64,000 nucleotides of DNA, taken from contig JAISOV010000024.1 in assembly GCA_031275405.1 (NCBI GenBank), forward strand, positions 62,001 to 126,000, read 5' to 3'. Both the position numbers and the translations under genes were made by a program. The stretch comes from Clostridium sp. (lineage in GTDB: Bacteria > Bacillota > Clostridia > Lachnospirales > Lachnospiraceae). Of this stretch, positions 20,229 through 28,862 are shown piece after piece. Position 1 is the first letter of the stretch. The number at the start of each line of letters is the position of its first letter. The notes below the pieces were generated by a model that had not been told where the DNA came from, searched no databases, and worked only from the letters and a program-made list of their open reading frames with translations.

Positions 20229-21272
20229 TCACAGGACTTCCCGGTAGAGCCTTAGCACGTTCTCCGAGAAGATCCGCTCGATCTGGGAGGGCAGGAAGCC
20301 TTCTGTTTCCAGAGTTTCCCACAGAAGCCCCAGTTTCTCGACGCCCGGCAGTTCTTCGTTGGTGTCTATCCCGTCAAAGTCACCGCCCAGACCCAGGCAG
20401 CCGATCCCGCCCACGTTTACGATATGTTTCGCGTGGGCGGCGACGTCCTTTAATTTCCCCGGATTCGGTTCTCCCGCCGGTTTCTGCGCCAGAAAATCCG
20501 CGCAGAAATTCAGCCCCATCACGCCGCCCCGTTCCGACAGCTTCCGGATCATGTCGTCCGTCAGGTTCCGGACGCAGGGGCAGACCGCTCTGGCGTTGGA
20601 ATGGCTTGCCACAAACGGTTTCCGGCTATGCGCCAACACGTCATAAAAGCCCTTATCGGAGAGATGGGAGACATCCACGATCATCCCCAACGCCTCCATC
20701 CGCGCCACGAATTCTATGCCTTTTTCCGTCAGGCCGTTCTGGGTATCCGGCGTGTTCAGATAAGCCTTAAGCGCCCGGTCGGCTTCCATGGAAGATCCCC
20801 GGTACCTTTCCCGGACTTCCCTTCCCTTCCCGCTGCAAAGGTTTGGCGCGCCGAGTTCGTTCGGATAGTTCCAGGTCAGCGTCAGCATCCGGACTCCTTT
20901 CTCATATAGAAAGCCGAGCTTTCCCGGTTCTCCCTTGCAGACGCCGCCTTCTTCCACGGTCAAAAGGGAAGAGAGCCTCCCCGTTTTCTCGTTTTCCCCA
21001 AGATCCCGGCAGCACTTCGCCGCCCGGATCCTGTCCGCGTTTTTTTCCAGTTCTTCTTCATACAGCGCCAGCAGCGCCAGCACTTCTTCCCAAGGATCCG
21101 CGCAGGTTCCCTGATTCACAAACAGGGCGAAATTCTGCGCCACGCAGCCGCTGCGCGCCAGCCGGTTCAGATCCACGTGTCCGCTGTTTTCCCGGAGGTT
21201 CTCCGCTCTTCCGTCCTCCCGGCACCGTTTTAACCTGCTGATGGTATCACAGTGCATATCCGCAACCCGCAT
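20229..21272 (-). CDS. Membrane dipeptidase (peptidase M19)
   Basis: Zinc dipeptidase of the renal dipeptidase family, 347 residues. Metal-binding motifs are visible: DMHCDTI at residues 5-11, a central VEEGG Glu, MIVDVSHLSDKGFYDVL, VASHSNARAVCPCVRNLTD and GLGGDFDGID. No signal peptide is present, as in many bacterial members. AGAGGA lies 9 bases upstream of the ATG. It converges with the HD-GYP gene, with only 30 bases between the stops and no clear terminator. Substrate could be dipeptides or D-amino-acid dipeptides. Confidence 0.93.
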   Translation of the reverse strand: MRVADMHCDTISRLKRCREDGRAENLRENSGHVDLNRLARSGCVAQNFALFVNQGTCADPWEEVLALLALYEEELEKNADRIRAAKCCRDLGENEKTGRLSSLLTVEEGGVCKGEPGKLGFLYEKGVRMLTLTWNYPNELGAPNLCSGKGREVRERYRGSSMEADRALKAYLNTPDTQNGLTEKGIEFVARMEALGMIVDVSHLSDKGFYDVLAHSRKPFVASHSNARAVCPCVRNLTDDMIRKLSERGGVMGLNFCADFLAQKPAGEPNPGKLKDVAAHAKHIVNVGGIGCLGLGGDFDGIDTNEELPGVEKLGLLWETLETEGFLPSQIERIFSENVLRLYREVL

Positions 21273-21334
21273 TCGCCCTGTTCCTCTTCCCGATGATACT
21301 AAGCCTATTGCGCTCCGGCAGGAAATATGCCCGA

Positions 21335-21351
21335 TTCCGTAACAGTTCCTT
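21335..21351 (-). repeat. Dispersed 17-bp element, copy 1
   Basis: AAGGAACTGTTACGGAA on the minus strand, in the 93-base gap between uraA and the dipeptidase gene. Near-identical copies lie at 23964-23980 (plus) and 32177-32193 (minus). Confidence 0.7.
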
Positions 21352-21365
21352 AGGGAAGCGGCGGC

Positions 21366-22721
21366 TTACTTTCCGGCTCCTTTTACCGCGAAATCCACTC
21401 CGGTATCGGAAGGCTTTTCCTCATCGAACACATAATCTTTCCCCGGCAGGACGGCATTCATGAAAATCCCCACTAAGGCCCCGACCGCCAGCCCGGACAG
21501 GCTGATGGCAGTCTCTCCCAAAGGAACGCGAACCGCGCCCAGCGCGCTGTAGTTGATTCCGATGGCAAGCACCAGGATCAGCGCGGCGATGATGATGTTG
21601 CGGCTTCTGGAAAAATCCACCTGCGTCTCTACGATGTTACGCACGCCGACCGCGGAAATCATGCCGTACAGCACCAAGGACACCCCTCCGCTGGTAGCCG
21701 CAGGCATACAGCCGATGACCGCCGCGAATTTCGGAGAAAAGGAAAACAGGATCGCAAACAGCGCGGCAATCCGGATCACCAGAGGGTCATATACCTTCGT
21801 CAGCGACAGGACGCCCGTGTTCTCGCCGTAGGTCGTGTTTGCCGGGGCGCCGAACAGGGAAGCCGCGATGGTCGCGAGTCCGTCGCCGAGCAGGGTTCTG
21901 TGCAGACCCGGATCCTTGAAGAAATTCTTGCCCACCGTAGAGGAGATCGCGGAAATGTCGCCGATATGTTCCACCATGGTCGCCAGCGCGATCGGGATGA
22001 TCGTGACCGCCGCCGTGAGCAGCAGGGAGGCGTCTCCCTTGCCCAGCACCGAAAACGCCGTGGCGTTCCAGCGAATCGGAAACCCGAACCAGTCCGCCTG
22101 CGCCACGGAGGAAAAGTCCACTTTTCCCAGAAGAACCGCCGCCAGATAGGAACCGGCCACGCCGATGATGATCGGCACGATCTTGACCATCCCTTTCCCC
22201 CAGATATTGCAGACGATCACCAGGGCAATCGCGATAACGGCTATCAGCCAGTCGGCGGAGCAGTTGTCAATCGCCGACTGCGACAGGGTCAGGCCGATGG
22301 CGATGATGATCGGACCCGTGACGATGGGCGGGAAAAACTTCATGACCTTCCCGGTGCCGAACAGCCTGATGAAAAAGGCAAGCACCAGATACAGCAGCCC
22401 CGCGCAGGCCACGCCGAAACAGGCGTAAGGCAGAAGCTCCGCGTTGGGCGTTCCGTCCGCCAGTTTCGGGGCAATCGCCGCGTACCCGCCCAGAAACGCG
22501 AAAGAAGACCCCAAAAAAGCCGGGACCTTCCATTTGGCCAGAAAATGAAACAATAATGTACCTAAGCCCGCAAACAGCAGTGTCGTCGATACGTCCAGTC
22601 CGGTCAGAAGCGGCACCAGAATGGTCGCCCCGAACATCGCGAACATATGCTGTAAACCTAATAGAACCATTTTGGCGCCTTTCTCCGGAACATTTTGGGG
22701 CTGTCTCCTCTTTTCACTCAT
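21366..22721 (-). CDS. uraA: Uracil permease (NCS2 family)
   Basis: Proton-coupled nucleobase importer of the NCS2 family with about 14 membrane segments, 451 residues from the ATG at 22721. The substrate-binding region is of the uracil type: ATMVEHIGDISAI (Glu in helix 8) and TTYGENTGVLSLT (Glu in helix 10), rather than the Gln/Asn pattern of xanthine/urate carriers. The ATG follows the stop of the SGNH gene by 4 bases, so they share a transcript; an ORF extension upstream is unlikely. The pairing with an acylation gene has no obvious meaning. Confidence 0.88.
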   Translation of the reverse strand: MSEKRRQPQNVPEKGAKMVLLGLQHMFAMFGATILVPLLTGLDVSTTLLFAGLGTLLFHFLAKWKVPAFLGSSFAFLGGYAAIAPKLADGTPNAELLPYACFGVACAGLLYLVLAFFIRLFGTGKVMKFFPPIVTGPIIIAIGLTLSQSAIDNCSADWLIAVIAIALVIVCNIWGKGMVKIVPIIIGVAGSYLAAVLLGKVDFSSVAQADWFGFPIRWNATAFSVLGKGDASLLLTAAVTIIPIALATMVEHIGDISAISSTVGKNFFKDPGLHRTLLGDGLATIAASLFGAPANTTYGENTGVLSLTKVYDPLVIRIAALFAILFSFSPKFAAVIGCMPAATSGGVSLVLYGMISAVGVRNIVETQVDFSRSRNIIIAALILVLAIGINYSALGAVRVPLGETAISLSGLAVGALVGIFMNAVLPGKDYVFDEEKPSDTGVDFAVKGAGK

Positions 22722-22725
22722 GAAC

Positions 22726-23853
22726 TCACTCGTCCTTCCGTGTTTTGATGGTTTCAAACTTTCCGTTCTTATCATATCCGCCTTGGGAGAACCTGTCAAG
22801 CACAACCGTATGCTCTTTCAAAAAATCCTTCCATAACAGGATGTACTTCGCTTTCAGATGCACCCCGTCAAAGGTATAGGACGGGTTCATCCCGCCCGTG
22901 TCGTCGCAGATCACGGAGTTGACGTCCAGATAATAGATCTTCACATAATCCGCCAGACCGGCGATCCCTTGATTCCGTGCCTCGATACCAGGATTGTGGA
23001 TGTAATCCCCTTTGTCCGACCTGGCCGCGGTCACTTTCAGGATCCCCTGTAAAAAGATGACGGCGTCCGGCGACAGTTCCCGCAGACGGGCGACCACCTC
23101 CCGGTATTTTTCCAGGAAAGTGTCCACCGTTCCCCTGCCCATCTCGTTAATGCCCACCATCAGATAGATTTTGGCAAACTGCCGTTCGCGCAGCGCTTCC
23201 TCAATCGTCTTCTTTCCTTTGGAAGCGCCTTCCTCCGCTTCCACCTTGGTATCGAAAAGAGAGTAGACCGTCAGCCCGGAGGTCGCGTAAAAAGTGGCGA
23301 TTTCCGCTAAGCCGCCGTACTCATACAGCCCCACCGTCCGGGAATCCCCGATGAATACCGCGTCCGCAAAATAATCGTCCTCGGAATACACATACTCCGC
23401 CTCCTCCGGGGAACGCGCGGTCAGCGTTTCCTCTCCCGGCTTCCCATTGCCGCCGTTCCCGGTATCTCCGGTTCCCGGATTCACGCTCCCGGCATTCCCG
23501 GTTCCGGTTTCTCCATGCTCTCGATCTTCCGCTCCGGTTCTCCCGCTTCCGGCTTCCGCGCCTCCGCCATTTGCGGTTCCCTCGCTTCCGCTGTTTCCGG
23601 TACCGGCCTCCCCGGCTCCCACGGTTTCCGCCTCCCCCTCGCTCTGCGCCGTCCAAAGCGCCTGCGCATCATACGAGTTGGCGACGGCTTCCGCATGTAC
23701 CGCGCTCCCTTGTTTCCCGAAACCCTCCGGAAACAGGCTCCCCGCCTGGGAGTACCGCGTATACAGGAGTTTCCAGGATTCCGTAACCGTCAGAAAAACG
23801 ACTCCTACGACCGCCACGATCCATAAAAACAGCCATTTTTTGATCCGCTTCAT
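22726..23853 (-). CDS. Membrane-anchored SGNH/GDSL-type hydrolase
   Basis: A 375-residue protein with an uncleaved N-terminal membrane anchor (KKWLFLWIVAVVGVVFLTVTE), a low-complexity Gly/Thr/Asn/Glu linker (about residues 75-135), and a C-terminal SGNH domain outside the cell. Block I reads AVFIGDSRTVGL (about residue 170), GINEMGRGTVD carries the oxyanion Asn, and the C-terminus ends with FDGVHLKAKYILLW, the Asp/His pair. The next upstream gene encodes an MBOAT acyltransferase, and such pairs move acetyl groups to cell-surface polymers. The start at 23853 follows GGGGAG and a GC hairpin (23869-23884). Confidence 0.85.
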   Translation of the reverse strand: MKRIKKWLFLWIVAVVGVVFLTVTESWKLLYTRYSQAGSLFPEGFGKQGSAVHAEAVANSYDAQALWTAQSEGEAETVGAGEAGTGNSGSEGTANGGGAEAGSGRTGAEDREHGETGTGNAGSVNPGTGDTGNGGNGKPGEETLTARSPEEAEYVYSEDDYFADAVFIGDSRTVGLYEYGGLAEIATFYATSGLTVYSLFDTKVEAEEGASKGKKTIEEALRERQFAKIYLMVGINEMGRGTVDTFLEKYREVVARLRELSPDAVIFLQGILKVTAARSDKGDYIHNPGIEARNQGIAGLADYVKIYYLDVNSVICDDTGGMNPSYTFDGVHLKAKYILLWKDFLKEHTVVLDRFSQGGYDKNGKFETIKTRKDE

Positions 23854-23868
23854 GCCTGCTCCCCTTCC

Positions 23869-23884
23869 GCCCGCCCTGGCGGGC
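23869..23884 (-). promoter_or_regulatory. GC hairpin before the SGNH gene ribosome binding site
   Basis: GCCCGCC and GGCGGGC form a perfect 7-bp stem with a 2-base centre, 15 bases before the start codon at 23853. Same family as 11625-11640 but with a compensatory C-G for T-A pair. Confidence 0.55.
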
Positions 23885-23963
23885 AGCAAAAATCCATTCC
23901 GACGAAAACTTCCGGACGCGCCGCGGAACCGGGAAAGAAAGCCCGCGGAGGTTGCTCCGATCT

Positions 23964-23980
23964 AAGGAACCGCTACGGAA
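23964..23980 (+). repeat. Dispersed 17-bp element, copy 2
   Basis: AAGGAACCGCTACGGAA on the plus strand in the 155-base gap between the MBOAT and SGNH genes; differs from copies 1 and 3 at two positions. Confidence 0.65.
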
Positions 23981-24008
23981 GAAACGGGCCTTTCAGCGGC
24001 GGCTCCGG

Positions 24009-25370
24009 TCAGAACCGGAAATACAGAAAGACGTTCTCCCCTTCCCTGACGAGCCGCCACACGCAGAGCCAGAACAGACCCCCGAATAACACCAGCCCCG
24101 CCAGGCGGTTCTTGATTTTTTCATAAAACATTTTCACCAGCGGCGTACAGGAGACGAACGCGGCCGCAAACAGGACGCCGTAGCTGCGCAAGGCTTTCCG
24201 CCAGTCCAGCACGTTGACATTGATCCCCTCGCTCAGCCCGAACATCCGCCCCAGATACTCGCGAAGCTGCGCAAGATCCGGAATGGCGAAGCACATCCAA
24301 GTGACCGGAATCACAAGCCACAGATACAGGTGCGGCAGAATCCGCAAATCCTTCGTCCAGTTCAGCCGCCCGGCCTGGCGTTCCAGAATGATCAGGACGC
24401 ACAGGCTGCCTCCCCATACCAGAAAATTCCATGTCTTCCCGTGCCATGCCGCCGTCAGCACCCACACCGCCGCCAGGTTCCGGACAGTGCGCAGTTCCCC
24501 CCTGCGGCTCCCCCCTAAGGGGATATACACGTATCTGCGGAACCAGCGTTCCAAGGTCATGTGCCATCTCCGGTAAAATTCCCTCACCGACCGCGCCATA
24601 TAAGGCGTCCGGAAATTCTCCGGCAGCCGAAAGCCCAGCATCCGCCCCAAGCCCACCGCCATCAGGGAATACCCGTAAAAATCAAAATAGATTTCCAGGG
24701 AATATCCGAACGCCGCCAGCCATGCCAAGGGCGTGGAAATACTTTCAAACCCCGTCACCTGTACTTCCTGCCACAATAAGCCGATCCGGTCCGCCAGAAG
24801 CACCTTGGACGCCAGACCTAAGATGAAGACTTTCAGGCCGTCCTGTATCCCTTCCGAAGTGTATTCCCGGTCGCTCAGCTGTGCCGCCACTTCCTCATAA
24901 TTCACGATCGGGCCGGCGATCAGCTGCGGAAACATGGTAACGTAAACCGCCAGCTTGACCCAGGATCTCTCCGCGGCGACGTCGCCGCGGTAAACGTCTG
25001 TCAGATAGGACAGGATCTGGAACGTATAAAAGCTGATCCCGAGAGGAAGCCCCAGTTTGCCGGACATTCCCTTAAAAAAGACCAGCAGCCCGATATTCCC
25101 TATCGCCGCTCCGGCGAACAGGATCGTCCGAGTCCTGTTCCTATGTCTATGCGTGCTTTCCCTCTTTGCCTTTGCCAGGTGCAGCCCCACAAAATAATTC
25201 ACCGCCACGGAACCGCACAGCAGACCCAGATACCGCAGTTCCCCGTAAGCGTAAAAAACAAGGCTTCCTACCAGAAGGGCGACATTCCTATACGCTTTCG
25301 GAGTGATTCCGTAAAGAACCATATAGAAAGGGAGGAAGAAAAGCAAAAACTCTATGCTGCTGAATACCAT
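24009..25370 (-). CDS. MBOAT family O-acyltransferase (AlgI/DltB type)
   Basis: A polytopic membrane protein of 453 residues that passes acyl groups across the membrane to surface polymers. It starts with the family signature MVFSSIEFLLFFLPFYMVLY, contains LLVFFKG and LPLGISFYTFQILSYLTDVYRG, the active-site region WHMTLERWFRRYVYIPLGGSRRG and a conserved His in WVLTAAWHGKTWNFLVWG. The next gene is an SGNH hydrolase, the usual partner that completes the transfer outside the cell. The polymer acylated is unknown; the polysaccharide made by the cluster at 49-63 kb is one candidate. Confidence 0.92.
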   Translation of the reverse strand: MVFSSIEFLLFFLPFYMVLYGITPKAYRNVALLVGSLVFYAYGELRYLGLLCGSVAVNYFVGLHLAKAKRESTHRHRNRTRTILFAGAAIGNIGLLVFFKGMSGKLGLPLGISFYTFQILSYLTDVYRGDVAAERSWVKLAVYVTMFPQLIAGPIVNYEEVAAQLSDREYTSEGIQDGLKVFILGLASKVLLADRIGLLWQEVQVTGFESISTPLAWLAAFGYSLEIYFDFYGYSLMAVGLGRMLGFRLPENFRTPYMARSVREFYRRWHMTLERWFRRYVYIPLGGSRRGELRTVRNLAAVWVLTAAWHGKTWNFLVWGGSLCVLIILERQAGRLNWTKDLRILPHLYLWLVIPVTWMCFAIPDLAQLREYLGRMFGLSEGINVNVLDWRKALRSYGVLFAAAFVSCTPLVKMFYEKIKNRLAGLVLFGGLFWLCVWRLVREGENVFLYFRF

Positions 25371-25478
25371 TCCTCATCACGTCTTTCATCCTGCTGCCAT
25401 GCGGCCCGTCACGCTCCGCCCCTGCGGAAACAGTCCGCGCCTTCCTTGCGGAAAGAGCCGCCGCGAAATATGTAAATC

Positions 25479-25507
25479 ATTGTAGACCGAATATCTCCAC
25501 AATACAA
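25479..25507 (-). promoter_or_regulatory. Predicted sigma-A promoter of the MBOAT-SGNH-uraA operon
   Basis: TTGTAT (25502-25507) and TACAAT (25479-25484) on the minus strand, 17 bases apart, about 110 bases before the MBOAT start. Confidence 0.6.
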
Positions 25508-25540
25508 GGGGATTTTTTCTTAATTTTCTGTTTCCTGCGC

Positions 25541-25573
25541 AACAAATCTGTAGCCATTCTGTAACGATTTGTT
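25541..25573. repeat. 8-bp inverted repeat, possible operator
   Basis: AACAAATC (25541-25548) and GATTTGTT (25566-25573) are perfect inverted repeats with a 17-base gap. They lie just upstream of the promoter at 25479-25507 and downstream of the ABC operon stop. No T run follows, so a regulator site is more likely than a terminator. Confidence 0.4.
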
Positions 25574-25618
25574 ACTGCCGCACAGGCCGCGCCGTCCGGG
25601 GAACCTTAAGACTGTTCC

Positions 25619-26683
25619 CTAGATACTATTCCGCCACATGGGAAGGGATACGGATTTGATGATTTTCCCAGATCCGTCAAAAAAATAAAGATCTCGTCTG
25701 TCAACCGACAGCATGGCGGCACCGTACGGCAGTTCCACAGAGCCCGCAACTTTGACAAAGAAGTCGCCGCCCATCCGCACTTTGACGAGCGTCTGGTCTC
25801 CCAGCAGCTCGCAGGACACCAAAGCGCAAGGAAACGCCGCCGCGTCGCCGGGCGCTTCGTTCCCGCACGATAACACGGCTTTCTCGGGCCGGAACCCGGC
25901 GTAGGCGGCTCCGGCCGGAACCGGAACGCCCCGCGCGGCCAGCAAGTCGGCGCCGATGACGTTCATGGGGGGCGAACCGATAAACTGAGCGGCAAACAGG
26001 CCGCAAGGTTCGCCGTATATTTTTTTGGGGCTGTCCTGCTGGATGATCCGCCCTTTGTCAAGCAGAACAATTTCCGTGGCCATGCTCATCGCCTCGGTCT
26101 GGTCGTGCGTCACGTAGAGGAACGCCGCTCCGAGCTTGCGGTGCAGTTCCATCAAGTCGGAACGGATCTGGGAACGCAGTTTCGCGTCCAAGTTGGACAG
26201 CGGCTCGTCCATCAAATAAACGCTCGGTTTCTGAACCATGGCGCGCGCCAGCGCCACGCGCTGGCGCTGGCCGCCGGACAGCTGTCCGGGTCTGCGTCCC
26301 ATCAAGTCCTCAAGCCCGACCATCCGGGCGCTCTCGGCGATCCTGGCTTCACGCTCGGCCTTAGGGATCTTCCTGTTTTTCAGTCCGAACTCCATGTTTT
26401 CCTTCACCGTCATCGCAGGATACAAGGCGTAGTTCTGGAAGACCATTGCCAGCCCCCTGTCGCCCGGGGAAACGCCCGCCATATTTTTGCCGGCAATGAA
26501 TACCTCGCCTGTGTTTTCCGTTTCCAGTCCCGCAATGATCCGAAGCAGCGTCGTCTTACCGCAGCCGGACGGACCCAGAAGCACGGTAAAGCTCCCGTCC
26601 GCCACAGACAGCCGGAGGTTTTCCGTCACAGGCGGATGTTTGCCGTATGCTTTTGTGATTCCGCGCAATTCAATGATCGCCAT
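25619..26683 (-). CDS. Sugar-type ABC transporter ATP-binding protein (UgpC/MsmX/MalK type)
   Basis: 354 residues, cytoplasmic ATPase of the importer in this operon. Walker A GPSGCGKTT (about residue 37), the signature LSGGQRQRVALARAMV, Walker B VYLMDEPLSNLDAKLR and the switch His in LYVTHDQTEAMSMA are complete. The C-terminal 110 residues form the OB-fold regulatory domain of this class (GFRPEKAVLS). The true start is the ATG at 26683, two bases after the HAD stop; the longer ORF upstream is the HAD gene in another frame. Unlike many Firmicutes, where one MsmX serves several importers, this one is dedicated by operon position. Confidence 0.93.
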   Translation of the reverse strand: MAIIELRGITKAYGKHPPVTENLRLSVADGSFTVLLGPSGCGKTTLLRIIAGLETENTGEVFIAGKNMAGVSPGDRGLAMVFQNYALYPAMTVKENMEFGLKNRKIPKAEREARIAESARMVGLEDLMGRRPGQLSGGQRQRVALARAMVQKPSVYLMDEPLSNLDAKLRSQIRSDLMELHRKLGAAFLYVTHDQTEAMSMATEIVLLDKGRIIQQDSPKKIYGEPCGLFAAQFIGSPPMNVIGADLLAARGVPVPAGAAYAGFRPEKAVLSCGNEAPGDAAAFPCALVSCELLGDQTLVKVRMGGDFFVKVAGSVELPYGAAMLSVDRRDLYFFDGSGKIIKSVSLPMWRNSI

Positions 26684-26685
26684 GT

Positions 26686-27426
26686 CTACCGCCTTTCTTT
26701 CAAAGACAAAACCAACGCGGGCAATCGCCCCGCGTGATCTATCACGTAATCCGCGAGCGGCGCAAGCGTCTTGCGTGTGGAAACCCCGCTGAGTACCCCT
26801 ACGGCGATCGCTCCCGCGTTGCGGGCGAAACGCATATCCGTGGGCGTATCGCCTACGACCGCGACATTTTCCCGGCTCAATCCGAATTCGGCGCAAAAAC
26901 GGTCTATCGCGGCTCCGTCCGGTTTGGGCGGTTCCGAATCCGTCGCCCCCGCGAGAAAGTCTATCAGGCCGCGAAAGGCCAGGCGGTCGGCGGCATACTC
27001 GGCCGATAACTGCGTATCCGCCGTCACCAGGGCGGTCTTGACGGAAAGCCGACGCAGCCGGCTGAACAGAGAACGCAAATCACAGGTCGGCACATAGCGC
27101 GCGTTTTTGCCGCAGACCGCCCTGTCGCTGACGGCTGCGAGAATCGTTGCGGCCGCTTTCGCGTCGTATGCGAAACCGAAACGCGAAAGCGTCCGAACAA
27201 ACCGGTCGCCGCACTGCGCGTAGGTGCCGCTCGCGAAAGCGCCGCCCGGATCCAGGCCGCCGGGCAGCACGCCTATGGAGCCGGACAATTCCGCTTCTAA
27301 GACGCCGTCATACGGAATCCCGGCCAGCCGCAGGAATTCGGACGCCAGCGCGCGCCCGACGCCATCCCACAGCGAACGGAAATCGACCAGCGTTCCGTCT
27401 TTATCCAACACAATCCCCCGGATCAC
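26686..27426 (-). CDS. HAD-superfamily phosphatase
   Basis: 246 residues, phosphoglycolate-phosphatase-like. Motif I is GIVLDKDGTLVDF with the nucleophile Asp near residue 7; motif II TALVTADTQLSAEYAA; motifs III and IV follow in FLAGATDSEPPKPDG and VAVVGDTPTDMRFARNAG. A helical cap domain lies between motifs I and II. The start is the GTG at 27426, which overlaps the stop of the PHP gene (GTGA), showing tight coupling. Its substrate is probably a phosphorylated product of the imported compound, which is inference from the operon. Confidence 0.88.
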   Translation of the reverse strand: MIRGIVLDKDGTLVDFRSLWDGVGRALASEFLRLAGIPYDGVLEAELSGSIGVLPGGLDPGGAFASGTYAQCGDRFVRTLSRFGFAYDAKAAATILAAVSDRAVCGKNARYVPTCDLRSLFSRLRRLSVKTALVTADTQLSAEYAADRLAFRGLIDFLAGATDSEPPKPDGAAIDRFCAEFGLSRENVAVVGDTPTDMRFARNAGAIAVGVLSGVSTRKTLAPLADYVIDHAGRLPALVLSLKERR

Positions 27427-28862
27427 GGGACACCGCCTATCGCAAGCCCGGACGCGGCCTGCCCGAACGTCGTCAGGCCCGGTCTTTTGCTCCCCCAATA
27501 AACCGGGTTGACGAAGCCGAGGAAAGCGCCGTCGTCATCGCGCAGATCCGCCCTTACCCAGCCGTATTCCAGTTTGTCGGCTTCTATGGAAAATTCGGCT
27601 CCCGCCGCTTGGAGACTGCCCGTCCCGCGTGTCTCCCCGTTTACGATCCACTGGACATGGCACGAGCCGGCAGTTTCCGCTTCGGCGGAAGCGATGTGGA
27701 AGCTGACCCGCGCCCCGCCGCTTACGCGGTCTCCCGGCAGCACGTTCTTGTGATCCGCCAGAATGGATAGCTCCAGCTTAAGTCCGCGCCGCGTCACATA
27801 CATATGACCCGCTTTGACGGATTGCAGCAGATTTTCCCCGCATAGGCCCTCGCAGAATACCCAGGTCGCGGGGTCGCCCGGAACGGAAGGCTCGGTCGCT
27901 TGGTCATAACGCTCGTGTTCCAGGTTGTGGGAGTCGCTGCCTCCGACGCCGTAGATTCTCCTGCCGTCGTTCCACAGCCGTGTCCACAGCCGGAGCGCAT
28001 TCTCGTTGGCGTCGTCCGCGTAGGGATACGTCGGATCGTTGACGACCTCCAGCGTATGGAAAAGGTCGAGCGGGATATCCGGAACCCTCCAGCTCCATTC
28101 ACGCAGAAACGGATGGTTCAGGCTGCACACGCAGCCGGCGCACTGCTCCAGCAGAACCTTTAACGCGTCCGGCGCAAGGAAGCCCAAACGCCAGTTCCGC
28201 GGCGCATACAGCGCCTCCGGAGGCGCGTCAAGTCCGAAAACGTTACAATGCCCGCCGAGGCTGGTCATTTCAAGCCCCGGCACAATGAGCAGGCGCGTAT
28301 CGGGCCAGGACGTATGGAGGACGTTATGCTCCGTCGGCACATAAAAATCAAGCCCCATACGCTCCGCTTTTTCCGTCGCCGACTCGGCGGTCTCCTTTCC
28401 GTCCGACAGCAAAGTATGCGTATGGAAATCTCCTTTGTACCAGCCTGCGGCATTCCGCGCAGTCTTTTTCGGGTCGTATCCATCCAGGAAACCGCCGCGG
28501 CAAATCTTTTTGCCGCCTTTCCCGGCGCTCTGCGGAGCAAACTCGACCAGAAGCTCCGCGCCGGCGCCGGCGGGCAGCGGAAGAAACAGCCGCGCCTCCC
28601 ACTGCCCTTCGTCGATCAGGCCGGGGATTCCTCCCATACTCGCGCCGTCCGCACCGATTTCCGGCGTTTCGTCAGGGCGCAGCCATTTGTTCAGCCTGAC
28701 GCCGCGCCGCGGATCGAACAGTACGACGAGGGCGCCCGGCGGCGCGCCGCCGCCTCGCCACCGGAGCCGCAGCCCCGTTTCACCGCTTCCGACCGGGAAT
28801 ACGGCGGTGCCATAATCACCCTGCGGCCTTATTTTGGCCGCGATACGCGCCTCATCCGCCAT
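27423..28862 (-). CDS. PHP-domain metallohydrolase (CehA/McbA-like)
   Basis: 479 residues. An N-terminal beta-rich domain (about 1-140) precedes a PHP domain with the metal ligands GDFHTHTLLSDG (147-155), YVPTEHNVLH, PGLEMTS with GGHCNVFG, and GGSDSHNLEH. The C-terminal part (about 370-479) is another beta domain. PHP enzymes of this kind cleave phosphoesters or phosphonates. Start at 28862 overlaps the solute-binding protein stop by 11 bases; an ATG at 28871 is also possible. Together with the HAD phosphatase it suggests import of a phosphorylated or phosphodiester compound followed by dephosphorylation. Confidence 0.82.
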   Translation of the reverse strand: MADEARIAAKIRPQGDYGTAVFPVGSGETGLRLRWRGGGAPPGALVVLFDPRRGVRLNKWLRPDETPEIGADGASMGGIPGLIDEGQWEARLFLPLPAGAGAELLVEFAPQSAGKGGKKICRGGFLDGYDPKKTARNAAGWYKGDFHTHTLLSDGKETAESATEKAERMGLDFYVPTEHNVLHTSWPDTRLLIVPGLEMTSLGGHCNVFGLDAPPEALYAPRNWRLGFLAPDALKVLLEQCAGCVCSLNHPFLREWSWRVPDIPLDLFHTLEVVNDPTYPYADDANENALRLWTRLWNDGRRIYGVGGSDSHNLEHERYDQATEPSVPGDPATWVFCEGLCGENLLQSVKAGHMYVTRRGLKLELSILADHKNVLPGDRVSGGARVSFHIASAEAETAGSCHVQWIVNGETRGTGSLQAAGAEFSIEADKLEYGWVRADLRDDDGAFLGFVNPVYWGSKRPGLTTFGQAASGLAIGGVP